A DNA stretch of 62,316 nucleotides. Origin: CAKZKT01 sp034434235 (GTDB lineage Bacteria; Chloroflexota; Anaerolineae; CG2-30-64-16). Of the stretch, positions 16,512-25,256 are shown one piece after another. The notes under the pieces were generated by a model. That model was not told the origin of the DNA. It saw only the letters and a program-made list of their open reading frames with translations, and did not search any database. Position 1 is the first letter of the stretch. Every line of letters starts with the position of its first letter. A program made the translations under genes and the position numbers. The stretch is taken from positions 1-62,316 of the forward strand of contig DAOTZV010000089.1 of NCBI GenBank assembly GCA_034434235.1. Reading direction: 5' to 3'.

Positions 16512-17843
16512 TCATCTCATGCGGTATGGCTGGAAGCGAGGTACCAATCGCGCCGCGATCTTGCCGCGCAGCCGCGTGCCTTCCGGCAGATGTTCCTCGC
16601 GCTCGATCAAGCCGCGCTGATGGAAGAGCGCCAACAGATCTCCGCGCTCATACGGCAACAGAAGCGACACGGACACCAGCTCCTCGGTCAGTACCTCCTC
16701 GATGCGGCCCACCAGCGCCGGCAACCCATCTCCTGTTAGAGCCGAAATGGCAATGCTATTTGGCAAATCGAAGAGACGCCTTCGCAGCTCCTCGGCCGCC
16801 GGCAGGCGGTCTATCTTGTTCAGCGCCGTGATGATCGGCTGTTCGACGGCATTCAGCTCCTTCAAGACCTGCAGCACGGTGGCCACCTGTTGATCTACAT
16901 GTTCGTGCGTTATGTCAACTACGTGCACGATCAGGTCTGCCTCCGCGATCTCCTCCAGCGTGGCTCGAAAAGCCGCCACCAGGGTCGTCGGCAGCTTCTG
17001 GATGAACCCCACGGTGTCGGTGATCAGCACTTCCCGGCCGCCCGGCAACGTAACCCGTCGCGTCGTCGGATCGAGCGTGGCGAAGAGCTGATCGGCCACA
17101 TACACGTTGGCTCCGCTGAGCGCGTTGAGCAGTGTGGACTTGCCGGCATTGGTGTAGCCCACCAGCGCCACGACCGGGATCCCCTCCTCGAAGCGCCGGC
17201 GCCGATATTGCGCCCGATGGCTGCGCACCTCCTCCAGCTCTTGCTTCAGATGTGCGATCCGCCGGCCGATCTCCCGACGGTCCACCTCTAGCTGCGTTTC
17301 GCCGGGGCCGCGCAACCCCACCCCACCCGTGCCGCCCCGGCCGGCCGCGCCGCCGACCTGGCGCGCCAGATGCGTCCACGCGCGCGTGAGCCGCGGCAGG
17401 CGATATTCGTACTGGGCAAGCTCGACCTGGAGCGCGCCCTCGCGAGTGTGCGCGTGTTGCGCGAAGATGTCGAGGATGAGCGCGGTGCGATCGAGCACTT
17501 TGACGTTTTCATTGCCGATCGCCCGTTCCAGCTCGCGCTGTTGCGCTGGCGACAGCTCCTCGTCGAAGATGATCACCTGCGCGCCCGTATCGGCCCGTAA
17601 CGCCACCAGCTCTTCGACCTTGCCCGAGCCGATCAACGTCGCCGGGTTGGGCCGCTCCAACCGCTGTTCCAACGTGGCCACCACACGCAGGCCGGCCGTC
17701 TCGGCCAGTTGCGCCAGCTCGGCCAACGATTCGGAGAGCCGCCAGGGCGCCGGGTGTCCTTTGATCTCTACCCCCACCAGGATCGCCGTCTCCGGCGGCG
17801 GTTCAACAGTATGCATGCGCGTTGCGATAGCCAACCTCCCCAT
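16512..17843 (-). CDS. hflX: GTPase HflX
   Basis: The 443 aa GTPase splits stalled ribosomes after stress and associates with the 50S subunit. The N-terminal nucleotide-binding HflX domain contains NPATLIGSGKVEEL and IFDEELSPAQQRELE; the glycine-rich linker GGAAGRGGTGGVGLRGPGE is followed by a helical segment, then the G domain with G1 GYTNAGKST, G3 DTVGF and G4 NKID. The start is uncertain: 17843 (overlapping the M28 gene) is preferred because GGGGGC precedes it, while ATG at 17816 is the alternative. It clusters with der, smpB and tmRNA. Confidence 0.92.
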   Translation of the reverse strand: MGRLAIATRMHTVEPPPETAILVGVEIKGHPAPWRLSESLAELAQLAETAGLRVVATLEQRLERPNPATLIGSGKVEELVALRADTGAQVIIFDEELSPAQQRELERAIGNENVKVLDRTALILDIFAQHAHTREGALQVELAQYEYRLPRLTRAWTHLARQVGGAAGRGGTGGVGLRGPGETQLEVDRREIGRRIAHLKQELEEVRSHRAQYRRRRFEEGIPVVALVGYTNAGKSTLLNALSGANVYVADQLFATLDPTTRRVTLPGGREVLITDTVGFIQKLPTTLVAAFRATLEEIAEADLIVHVVDITHEHVDQQVATVLQVLKELNAVEQPIITALNKIDRLPAAEELRRRLFDLPNSIAISALTGDGLPALVGRIEEVLTEELVSVSLLLPYERGDLLALFHQRGLIEREEHLPEGTRLRGKIAARLVPRFQPYRMR

Positions 17844-17844
17844 C

Positions 17845-17876
17845 AGCCCCCAGCTTCTAGCCCCCAGCCTCCAGAT
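17845..17876. repeat. Degenerate heptamer repeat at hflX start
   Basis: AGCCCCC/AGCTTCT/AGCCTCC units run from about 17845 to 17876, overlapping the end of the M28 gene and directly preceding the hflX start. It resembles the GCTGGAA repeat at 12468-12539 and the one at 20179-20213. Confidence 0.5.
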
Positions 17877-18798
17877 AAGCCTGTATGACCCGGCCCACTC
17901 GCTCCAGCGACAGGGGCATGAGCTTATCGCTCGTGTCCATGGTCGTGTGCCAATAGGGATAATCGAAATCAATCAGGTCCACGGCCATAACCCCGCGCTG
18001 GAGAAATGGCGTATGATCATCCGTCATCGCCCATTTGTATTCCGGGATGAAATGCTGCTCGTAGCCCAGCCTGGCCGCGATCTCCCACAGCTTGTCTTGC
18101 AACGCCGGCGACGAGTTTCGCTCTTTGTAGATCTGCTGGTCCGCGTCGCCGACCATGTCCACGATGATCACGGCCTTGGGCAACGTCGTCAGATTTTGGG
18201 CCATATAACGGGAGCCGACGATAAAGTCCCAGCCGTCCAGCCGACCGTTATCCTCCGCATCGAAAAAGACCAGCCACACTTCGTTTTGCAGCCGGTTCTT
18301 GTTCAGTGAGCGCGCCAGCTCCAGCAAGACCGCGGTCCCGCTGGCGCCGTCATTCGCGCCGGGCACCGGCTCGTTGCGCTTCGCCGGGTCGGGATCGTTG
18401 TCGGCGCGACGGCGCGTGTCATAGTGCGCGCCGATCAGGATCAGCGGCCCGTTGCCGGCCCGGCCGATGATGTTGCGGCCCTCGACGCCCCGATAGGTGA
18501 ACGGCTGCTCGAACGCCTCCCAGCCGGTCGCCATGAGCTGCTCGATGATGTAGTCGCCGAGCCGGCGGTTCGCCTCCGAGCCGGTCGGCCGTGGGCCGAA
18601 TTCCATCTGGGCCAGAACATACGCGTAGGCGGCCAGTCCATCGAACCGGGTGGGTATCGGCGTGGGGGGCGGCTTCGGCAGGAAACTGTAGCCGACCATG
18701 CCGTACCACGCCAACACGCCCATGAGTCCGACCGTCAGCACGGTCTCCAGCCAACGTTCTCGGAACCAGGCCCCCAGCCGCGCCAGCCGTGCCCTCAT
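17857..18798 (-). CDS. Membrane-anchored M28-family metallopeptidase
   Basis: The 313 aa protein has one N-terminal anchor (about residues 18-38), a PKPPPTPIP stalk and an extracytoplasmic M28 domain. Zinc ligands of the family can be placed: H125 (GAHYDTR), D150 (GANDGASG), E182 (FFDAEDNG), an Asp in VDMVGD near 214-218, and the last His in YPYWHTTMDT. The domain resembles aminopeptidases and the related glutaminyl cyclases (a WDFxVGS-like segment is present), so peptide trimming or N-terminal cyclisation are both possible. It lies four bases downstream of der. Confidence 0.87.
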   Translation of the reverse strand: MRARLARLGAWFRERWLETVLTVGLMGVLAWYGMVGYSFLPKPPPTPIPTRFDGLAAYAYVLAQMEFGPRPTGSEANRRLGDYIIEQLMATGWEAFEQPFTYRGVEGRNIIGRAGNGPLILIGAHYDTRRRADNDPDPAKRNEPVPGANDGASGTAVLLELARSLNKNRLQNEVWLVFFDAEDNGRLDGWDFIVGSRYMAQNLTTLPKAVIIVDMVGDADQQIYKERNSSPALQDKLWEIAARLGYEQHFIPEYKWAMTDDHTPFLQRGVMAVDLIDFDYPYWHTTMDTSDKLMPLSLERVGRVIQAYLEAGG

Positions 18799-18801
18799 CG
18801 C

Positions 18802-20178
18802 TTATTCCTCCGCATCTCGACGATTGCGGAACTCCAGGCGCAACGGCGTGCCGGTGAACGGATAGGCCGCCCGGATCTGGTTCTCCAGATAGCGCGCGTA
18901 GGTGAAATGCACCAGCTCCCGATCGTTGACGAACATGACGAAGGTCGGCGGCTCCACCTCGGCCTGGGTGGCATAGAAGAACTTGAGCTGGCGGCCGCGA
19001 CGGTTGACCGCCGGATGTTCCTGGACGGCCTGGCGGATCAACCGGTTCAGCTCGCTCGTCGGGATGCGCAGCCGGCGCTGCTCGGCGATCTCCAGGGCCA
19101 ACGGCAGGATCTTGCTCACCCGCTGTCGGGTGAGCGCCGACACGAACAACACCGGAACATAGTCCAGAAAGCGCAGCTCCTGGCGGATCTCGCGCGCGAA
19201 CTCATCGGCAGTTCCGGCCTGTTTGTCCTCGACGGCATCCCACTTGTTGACGATGATCGCCACGCTCTTGAAAGCATCCAGGATGAAGCCGGCCACGTGC
19301 GCGTCCTGCGCGGTGACGCCGGTCGTCGCATCTATGACGAGCAACGCCACATCCGCCCGCTCGATGGCGTTGATCGCGCGCATTACGCTGTACTTCTCCG
19401 TGCCGCTTTCCACCCGGCCGCGACGCCGGATGCCGGCCGTATCTATCAGCACCACGTCCTGGCCTTCCCACCGCAACGGCGTATCCAGCGCGTCGCGCGT
19501 CGTGCCGGGAATCGGGCTGACGATCGCTCGCTCCTGCTGGAGGAGCGCATTGAGCAGCGAAGACTTGCCTACGTTGGGCCGGCCCACGATGGCAATGCGC
19601 ACGGCCTCGACTTCCGGAGCTTCCTCGATGACGGGAAAGCTGGCGACGACAGCATCGAGCAGGTCGCCGGTGCCGGTGCCGTGGAGGCTGGAGATCGGAA
19701 AGGCCTCGCCCAGGCCCAGCTCATAGAACTCGAGGGCGGCCTGGCGCCGCGCCTCGTTGTCGGCCTTGTTGGCGGCCAGGATGACCGGCCGGCCCGAACG
19801 CCGTAACACGTCGGCCACATCCCGGTCGGCGGCGGTCAAGCCATCGCGCGCATCCACCATGAAGACGATCACGTCGGCCTCTTCGATGGCGATCTCGGCC
19901 TGGGCCCGTATCTCATGGACGAAGTCGCGCGAGGCCGTGCTCAGCGTTTCGGGCCGGTCCCCCTTTTGCGGGGCCTTTTCGGTCGAAGCGATGTCCAGGC
20001 CGCCCGTATCCACGACGACGAACGCCTTGCCCGCCCATTCCGATTCGCCGTACAACCGATCGCGCGTCGTGCCGGGCTCATCCTGGACGATGGCCCGGCG
20101 CTCGCCGATCAGGCGATTGAACAGAGTAGATTTTCCCACATTCGGTCGCCCCACCAGGGCAACAATCGGCTTACGCAT
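18802..20178 (-). CDS. der: Ribosome-associated GTPase Der (EngA)
   Basis: The 458 aa protein has two G domains in tandem, the hallmark of Der, which is essential for 50S subunit assembly. The first has GRPNVGKST, DTGG and NKAD; the second GRPNVGKSS, DTAGI and NKWD. A KH-like C-terminal domain ends the protein (LKFFYATQAEVEPPTFVMFVN). The start at 20178 (MRKPIVALVG) is clear because family members begin here; the frame stays open upstream only because it passes through a GGAAGCTGGA-type repeat. Confidence 0.96.
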   Translation of the reverse strand: MRKPIVALVGRPNVGKSTLFNRLIGERRAIVQDEPGTTRDRLYGESEWAGKAFVVVDTGGLDIASTEKAPQKGDRPETLSTASRDFVHEIRAQAEIAIEEADVIVFMVDARDGLTAADRDVADVLRRSGRPVILAANKADNEARRQAALEFYELGLGEAFPISSLHGTGTGDLLDAVVASFPVIEEAPEVEAVRIAIVGRPNVGKSSLLNALLQQERAIVSPIPGTTRDALDTPLRWEGQDVVLIDTAGIRRRGRVESGTEKYSVMRAINAIERADVALLVIDATTGVTAQDAHVAGFILDAFKSVAIIVNKWDAVEDKQAGTADEFAREIRQELRFLDYVPVLFVSALTRQRVSKILPLALEIAEQRRLRIPTSELNRLIRQAVQEHPAVNRRGRQLKFFYATQAEVEPPTFVMFVNDRELVHFTYARYLENQIRAAYPFTGTPLRLEFRNRRDAEE

Positions 20179-20213
20179 TTCCAGCTTCCAATCTCCAGTC
20201 TCCAGCTTCCAAC
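20179..20213. repeat. Degenerate GGAAGCT/GGAGACT repeat before der
   Basis: On the minus strand the 35 bases before the der start read as five heptamer-like units (TGGAAGC, TGGAGAC, TGGAGAT, TGGAAGC, TGGAA), the last ending next to the ATG. They probably also supply the ribosome binding site (GGAA). The unit matches the repeat at 12483-12511. Confidence 0.65.
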
Positions 20214-21518
20214 TCACGGCCCCCGGCCGTTTGCCGCGCCCGGCGTGGACGTGGCCGGCAGGGACGAACGGCCGAACGGCGCCAGCGAACTGCCCGGTTC
20301 GCCGGTCGTCGTCGGAGTGGCTGTGGCCGGCGCGCCGATGATCACCTCGATCGTCTGCGGCGTCAGCCCTTCGACGCGAATGCCCTCCGGCGTGGGCACC
20401 TTCGGCTCGACGACGTGCACGCCGGGGCCCAGGCCGGTCAGATCCAGGATTACCGGAGCCGCGTCCGGCTTCAGCTCATCGAGCTTGGAGACCGGGCCGG
20501 TCAGGAACACGTTGACCGCATCCAGGCTCAACGTGTACGTGAGGCCTGGCGCCAGGCCCTGGATCACCGGTCGGCGACGCACCGTTTGCGCGCCGGTGAT
20601 CGGCTGGATGTTGACGAGCACATTGACGCTCTGCGTCCCCAGCGCCGAGACGTTCTCCGGCAGACGCAGCGGCACCCGCTCGGCCACGTCGGCCTTCGCA
20701 TCGGAGATGTCCACCGGCACGGTGATGTAACCGCTCATGCCGGCCATAATGGACGGATCGCCATAGAGCATGACCAGCTTCGGGTCGGCCGAGACGCCGC
20801 TGACGCGATAGCCGAAGGCCGGCTGGCCGATCGGCTCCACCAGGACGGCCATCTCTCGATAGCCCGGCAGCGGCACGACCGGGATCGAGACCAAGACCTC
20901 CTGGGGCGAGAGGGTCACCTGAGTCACCTGCTCGCCGGCGGTGTTCCGCGGGATCACTCGCAGGGTGCGTTCTATGGTGTTGCGCGCTCCCCGCAGATAG
21001 ATATCCACGGCGGCGACCTCGACCTGCTCTACGAGCGGCGCAGAGCCAAAGACCGTGACCTGGGTAGGCGAGATCACCGGCGTCTGCCAGTCATAGCCGA
21101 AAGCCGGGGCATCGAGCACATTGACGCGCACCGGCACCGACTTCTCGCGACGCGCCTCGATGCGCACCCGCACTTTCGGCGGATTGACGGTCAAGATCTG
21201 CACATCGGGGTCGGGCGGCTTCACCTGCACCCACACGTCGTATTCGCCCGGCTGGACGTTCGACAGGTCTACCCATGCGGTGAAATCGCGCGCCGTCAGA
21301 TCGCGCCAGCGCTGCTTGGACGCCCGGATCTCGATCCGCACCTGGCTCGTCATCTCGCCGAAGACGGTCAGGTTTTCCGGCAGCCCCACGCGGCTGATCG
21401 GCACCGGCTCGCCGAACCAGTCGCGCGGATTCTCCTCGCGCACCGCGATCACCCACACGGTAATGGCCAGGAGCAGCGAAAGGATGGCCGAACTCGCCCG
21501 TGAAAGCCATCGCCTCAT
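20214..21518 (-). CDS. cdaR: YbbR-domain regulator of diadenylate cyclase
   Basis: The 434 aa protein has an N-terminal membrane anchor (about residues 8-25) and an extracytoplasmic part made of about four YbbR-like repeats, each with a VTVFG/VMLYG-type strand and a PVxVxV strand (for example SPTQVTVFGSAPLVEQV and PKLVMLYGDPSIM). The last 30 residues are Pro/Thr-rich. In Firmicutes the YbbR protein (CdaR) binds and modulates the cyclase CdaA. The gene overlaps the cdaA stop by four bases (ATGA), so the pair is translationally coupled. Confidence 0.9.
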   Translation of the reverse strand: MRRWLSRASSAILSLLLAITVWVIAVREENPRDWFGEPVPISRVGLPENLTVFGEMTSQVRIEIRASKQRWRDLTARDFTAWVDLSNVQPGEYDVWVQVKPPDPDVQILTVNPPKVRVRIEARREKSVPVRVNVLDAPAFGYDWQTPVISPTQVTVFGSAPLVEQVEVAAVDIYLRGARNTIERTLRVIPRNTAGEQVTQVTLSPQEVLVSIPVVPLPGYREMAVLVEPIGQPAFGYRVSGVSADPKLVMLYGDPSIMAGMSGYITVPVDISDAKADVAERVPLRLPENVSALGTQSVNVLVNIQPITGAQTVRRRPVIQGLAPGLTYTLSLDAVNVFLTGPVSKLDELKPDAAPVILDLTGLGPGVHVVEPKVPTPEGIRVEGLTPQTIEVIIGAPATATPTTTGEPGSSLAPFGRSSLPATSTPGAANGRGP

Positions 21519-22345
21519 GCCGACGCTCCGCCGTCGAACAGCTTGCGAGGATGGTAGAACTCATCCAGGATGCGGCGTAACCGTTGGCTATCCAGATGCC
21601 GGATGAGCCGGCCGTTGCGCGCCGCCGAGATGATGCCCGTCTCTTCCGAGACAACGATCGCCAGGGCATCGTTCTGTTCGGTGATTCCCACGGCGGCCCG
21701 ATGACGGGTGCCGAGCGTCGGATCGCTCAACGGCCGCGAGGCCAGCGGTAACACACAGCCGGCCGCCACCACCAGATCCCCGCGGACGATCACTGCGCCG
21801 TCGTGCAGCGAGGTGCCCGGGAAGAAGATCGTGGTCAGCAGCCGGGCCGACACCCTGGCATCCACCCGTTCGCCCGATTCCATGTATTCCTCAAGCCCGG
21901 TATCCCCTTCGAAGACGATCAACGCGCCGGTTTGCTCGCGCGCCAGCGTCTCGAGCGCCAGGACGATCTCGAAGATGACCTGTTGCGTCACGGTCTCGCG
22001 GCTGGGACGGCTGAGCAGGGCCCCGGTACGGCCCAGGCGCTCCAGTGCGCGGCGCAGTTCGGGTTGAAAGATCACCGGGATCGCGACCAGGATCATGGGC
22101 AACGAGTTGCGCACCAGCCAGTTGAACGCGGTCAGGCGGCTGGCAGCCAACGAAGCCACCAGGACGACCAGAACGATGCCGCGCAACAGCGACACGGCCT
22201 GGGTATCTTGAAACACGCGCAGGACGCCGTAGAAAATCAGGGCGACCAGCAGGATGTCCACCAGGCTGGTGATGTTCGGCGGCGGGATGCTTCCGAGCAG
22301 GCCGATCAGGTTAGTACGCCACAGTTCGCCCAGCCAATCAGGCAC
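21515..22345 (-). CDS. cdaA: Membrane-bound diadenylate cyclase CdaA
   Basis: This 276 aa enzyme makes cyclic di-AMP from two ATP. Three membrane helices occupy about residues 28-100, followed by the DisA_N catalytic domain with the active-site LHDGAVIV (DGA motif) and GTRHRAAVG (RHR motif). Cyclic di-AMP typically controls potassium and osmolyte transport and cell-wall homeostasis. It is coupled to cdaR downstream. The gene upstream ends 45 bases away, with a perfect palindrome between them. Confidence 0.95.
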   Translation of the reverse strand: MPDWLGELWRTNLIGLLGSIPPPNITSLVDILLVALIFYGVLRVFQDTQAVSLLRGIVLVVLVASLAASRLTAFNWLVRNSLPMILVAIPVIFQPELRRALERLGRTGALLSRPSRETVTQQVIFEIVLALETLAREQTGALIVFEGDTGLEEYMESGERVDARVSARLLTTIFFPGTSLHDGAVIVRGDLVVAAGCVLPLASRPLSDPTLGTRHRAAVGITEQNDALAIVVSEETGIISAARNGRLIRHLDSQRLRRILDEFYHPRKLFDGGASA

Positions 22346-22365
22346 CTTGATTCACCTCGAGATTC

Positions 22366-22397
22366 TATGTAGGGCGAACTTAAGTTCGCCCTACATA
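22366..22397. repeat. Perfect 32-base palindrome
   Basis: TATGTAGGGCGAACTT at 22366-22381 is followed without a loop by its exact complement at 22382-22397. It contains the stop codon (TAG at 22391-22393) of the upstream membrane protein gene and lies 20 bases before the cdaA start. It may end or attenuate transcription, or may be a mobile palindromic repeat. Confidence 0.85.
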
Positions 22398-23308
22398 AGG
22401 AACGCGGATAGCAGCATCGCGGCCAGCCACCACGGGTCGCAGCGCGCCAACGCTTCTTTCAAGTCGGCAGCAGCTCGACCGGCCCGCCATAGATGCCACC
22501 AGGATGGCAACAACAACACCGCACCCAACACCAGGGCCGGCATCTGGTGCAGGCCGATCAACGCGATGAGAACGCTCGCCTGGCCCAGCCAGATGGCGGC
22601 CATGCGCCGGCCATCCGATAGCCGGGCGCGCTGGGCGCCCCATTGCAATAACGTGAAGGCCAACCCCAGGATCAACCCCGGCTCCGGCATCGTTTCGCCG
22701 GCCCCCCATCCCTCCAGCATCGAGAGGGTCGAAGAAAACTTCGGGCCGATCACCAAAGACCAGCCGAGCCACCACGGCAACCCGACGTTCAGCAGCGCAT
22801 CGCACGCGGCCGGTCGGCGACCCGATTGGGCCAGGAGCCACGCCCACAGCGCGACCCCCCAGGCGACAGCGGTCAACACCGGGGCCGGCCCGCCCAGGAG
22901 CAGGCTCAGGGCCGCGGCCGAAGCCAGCGCGATGAACAGCTCATGCCAGCTTCCCCCGCCGATCAGGTCACGGATCAGGCCCAATGCCCGTCCGGCCGGC
23001 GATCGAGTCCGGTAATACGGCAGAGGCGGATGCTCGCGCGTCTGCAAGGACGATCGGCCGGGCACCCCGTCGGCCGCGGTGAGCCGCCAGAACAACCCCC
23101 AGAGCGAATCGGCCAGGACCACCGCGCCCAGCAAGCGCAAGGGCACGCCGTCCCCCAGCAGAGGTGCACGAGCGGTCATCGCGCCGGCCACCACTGCCCA
23201 TGCCGGCGCGATCCGCCAGATATGCGGCCCCAGGACGACCTGCAGGCCGATGAGAGGCCCGGCGCCCGCTTCAAGCCGCGAGCGCCGAGACCGTGGCACA
23301 TTCACCAT
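22391..23308 (-). CDS. Polytopic membrane protein of unknown function
   Basis: I do not recognise this 305 aa protein. It has about eight hydrophobic segments interrupted by a polar loop (about residues 85-115, TREHPPLPYYRTRSPAGR) and many Trp residues. Its last codons and its stop lie inside the palindrome at 22366-22397. A promoter with TACAAT at 23349 lies upstream. It could be the first gene of the cdaA-cdaR-der-M28-hflX directon. The N-terminal start is weakly supported, since no good ribosome site precedes ATG at 23308. Confidence 0.65.
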   Translation of the reverse strand: MVNVPRSRRSRLEAGAGPLIGLQVVLGPHIWRIAPAWAVVAGAMTARAPLLGDGVPLRLLGAVVLADSLWGLFWRLTAADGVPGRSSLQTREHPPLPYYRTRSPAGRALGLIRDLIGGGSWHELFIALASAAALSLLLGGPAPVLTAVAWGVALWAWLLAQSGRRPAACDALLNVGLPWWLGWSLVIGPKFSSTLSMLEGWGAGETMPEPGLILGLAFTLLQWGAQRARLSDGRRMAAIWLGQASVLIALIGLHQMPALVLGAVLLLPSWWHLWRAGRAAADLKEALARCDPWWLAAMLLSAFLM

Positions 23309-23348
23309 GACGTTTCTCGGCCGCGAATGGTTGCGTTATCGCGAGGAT

Positions 23349-23378
23349 ATTGTAACAAGCGAAAGGCGAATCGGTCAA
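23349..23378 (-). promoter_or_regulatory. Sigma-70-type promoter, minus strand
   Basis: TTGACC (complement of 23373-23378), 18 bases and TACAAT (complement of 23349-23354) lie 41 bases upstream of the membrane protein start at 23308. It could drive the whole cdaA/der directon. Confidence 0.65.
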
Positions 23379-23446
23379 ATGGGGAAGTCGCCCGACCGGT
23401 CGGATGTCAGGTCGCTTCCTTAACCCTCTGTTCATCTGTTACCCCG

Positions 23447-23476
23447 TTTCTCCCGATGGGCCTTCATGTGTATAAT
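23447..23476 (+). promoter_or_regulatory. Candidate promoter of nucleoside kinase pair
   Basis: A consensus TATAAT occurs at 23471-23476, 43 bases before the first kinase start. The -35 region (TTTCTC, about 23447) is poor, so this promoter may need an activator. Apart from this and the divergent promoter, the 210-base gap 23309-23518 shows nothing else. Confidence 0.5.
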
Positions 23477-23518
23477 AGAGGCCAACCGCAGGTCTGTTCT
23501 GGTACCTCAAGGAGCCTC

Positions 23519-24526
23519 ATGTCATCTGAACGTTTCTACATCGCCATCGAAGGTCCCATCGGCGTCGGCAAGACGACCCTGGCGCGCATTCTCGGCGAGG
23601 CGTTGCCGGCCGAGGTGCTGCTCGAGGTCTTCGAGGAGAATCCCTTCTTGAGCGATTTCTACGCCGATCGGGCGCGTTACGCCTTCCAAACCCAGATCTT
23701 CTTCCTGCTGAGCCGTTATCGGCAACAACATCGGGTGATTGCCGAGACGCTGCGCCGCAGCAGCCTGGTGAGCGACTACCTGTTCGCCAAAGACTGGCTC
23801 TTCGCACATCTCAACCTCAAGGGGGACGAGCTGGAGATGTACGAACGGGTCCATGCCATCTTGGGCGAACAGATCCCTTCCCCGGACCTGGTCGTCTATC
23901 TGCGGGCCTCGACCGATGTCTTGCTGCAACGGATCGCTTTTCGCGATCGGCCTTATGAGCGCCAGATGTCGCGCGCTTACCTCAACGATCTGAGCCTGGC
24001 GTATGAACGATTTTTCGCCGGGTTCACGGCTGCGCCCGTTTTGCCGTTCGACACCGACGAGATGGACATCGTGCGCGATGATCTGGCGCGTGCCGAGATC
24101 ATCGGCCGGATCAGGTCGGCGCTGCGGGCCAACGGCCATCAGTTGCCGCTCCCCGAGATCGAGCCGGCCGGCCTCTCGCGCGGCGCGTCGGCCGGCCGGC
24201 GCCTGGCCGACCTGCAACGAAGCTTGCGGCCGGGGCCCGGTCGAGCGACGCCGTTACAGCTCTATCGCCACTATCTGCGTCTGGTCGCGGAGATCGGTGC
24301 GCTCGGCGCGACCCTTGCCGATATCTGGGCCCGACAAGACGAGCTGTTGCCGCGGGTCGGAAATCAGCAGGAGGCCTATGATCGCGCTATCGAAGAGGCC
24401 GGCACCGTCTTGCAGGAAAAGCTGGCGGCCGGGCTGTCCATCTTTTTGCAGCTTGCCAACGATAGCGGGGTTGACCTGGAGTCGAGTTATCTGCGCAACC
24501 AGGCGTTGAAGGAAGGCTCGAATTGA
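23519..24526 (+). CDS. Deoxynucleoside kinase with C-terminal helical domain
   Basis: Residues 1-205 of this 335 aa protein are a deoxynucleoside kinase of the dCK/dGK family: P-loop EGPIGVGKTT, the FEENPFLSDFYAD substrate segment, the DRP/ERQ lid (FRDRPYERQMS) and PSPDLVVYLRAS. A further 130 residues form a helical domain whose end (FLQLANDSGVDLESSYLRN) resembles all-alpha NTP pyrophosphatases of the MazG type. The MazG metal motif is not obvious, so that domain call is tentative. The start at 23519 has AGGAG five bases upstream. The next kinase gene overlaps its stop. Confidence 0.85.
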   Translation: MSSERFYIAIEGPIGVGKTTLARILGEALPAEVLLEVFEENPFLSDFYADRARYAFQTQIFFLLSRYRQQHRVIAETLRRSSLVSDYLFAKDWLFAHLNLKGDELEMYERVHAILGEQIPSPDLVVYLRASTDVLLQRIAFRDRPYERQMSRAYLNDLSLAYERFFAGFTAAPVLPFDTDEMDIVRDDLARAEIIGRIRSALRANGHQLPLPEIEPAGLSRGASAGRRLADLQRSLRPGPGRATPLQLYRHYLRLVAEIGALGATLADIWARQDELLPRVGNQQEAYDRAIEEAGTVLQEKLAAGLSIFLQLANDSGVDLESSYLRNQALKEGSN

Positions 24527-25161
24527 CCAAACGGTTCATTGCCATTGCCGGCAACATCGGCGTGGGCAAGTCCACGTTGACCGGACTGCTGAGCGAACGT
24601 CTGGGCTGGGAACCGTTCTACGAGGCGGTCTCGGATAACCCGTATCTGGCGGATTTCTATGCCGACATGGGGCGCTATGCCTTTCATTCGCAGATCTTCT
24701 TCCTCTCGCGACGGCTGCGCCATCATCGCCGGCTGCTCGATTTTCCCGGTTCGGTTGTCCAGGACCGGAGCGTCTACGAGGATGCCGAGATCTTTGCCCG
24801 CGCCCTCTATCAGCAGGGCCATATTTCCCCGCGCGATTATCGGACGTATCGGGAGCTTTACGAGGTGCTCGTGCAGTTCCTTCCCCCGCCCGATCTGGTG
24901 GTTTACCTGCGCGCATCGGTGCCGACCTTGTTGCACCGGATCGCGCTGCGCGGTCGCAGCTTCGAGCGCAACATCGCGGCCGGGTATCTGGCGGATCTCA
25001 ACGAGTTGTACGAAGCCTGGATGCGCGATTTCACCCTCTGCCCGGTCCTGACGGTGCCGGCCGATCGCCTCGACTTCGTGCACGATGCATCTCATCTGGA
25101 TCTGATCGTGCGCAAGATCGAGGAAAAGCTGGCCGGCAAAGAGGAAGTGATATTTCCTTGA
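24523..25161 (+). CDS. Deoxynucleoside kinase (deoxyadenosine kinase type)
   Basis: The 212 aa single-domain kinase phosphorylates deoxynucleosides for dNTP salvage. It has P-loop AGNIGVGKSTL, the AVSDNPYLADFYAD segment, VQDRSVYEDAEIF (the catalytic DR pair) and the lid LRGRSFERNI. It starts with TTG at 24523, overlapping the TGA of the preceding kinase, so the two paralogues are made together. In Bacillus such pairs form dGK/dAK enzymes with complementary substrate ranges; the same division is likely here but not proven. Confidence 0.9.
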   Translation: MTKRFIAIAGNIGVGKSTLTGLLSERLGWEPFYEAVSDNPYLADFYADMGRYAFHSQIFFLSRRLRHHRRLLDFPGSVVQDRSVYEDAEIFARALYQQGHISPRDYRTYRELYEVLVQFLPPPDLVVYLRASVPTLLHRIALRGRSFERNIAAGYLADLNELYEAWMRDFTLCPVLTVPADRLDFVHDASHLDLIVRKIEEKLAGKEEVIFP

Positions 25162-25256
25162 CGTTATGTTTGCACATTGTGCTCCCTGATGGTATGATGT
25201 CACAAGATCGTGCTTATCCGAAAAGCTGCAAGTTCGCTCGAAGAAGGAGAGGCGGC

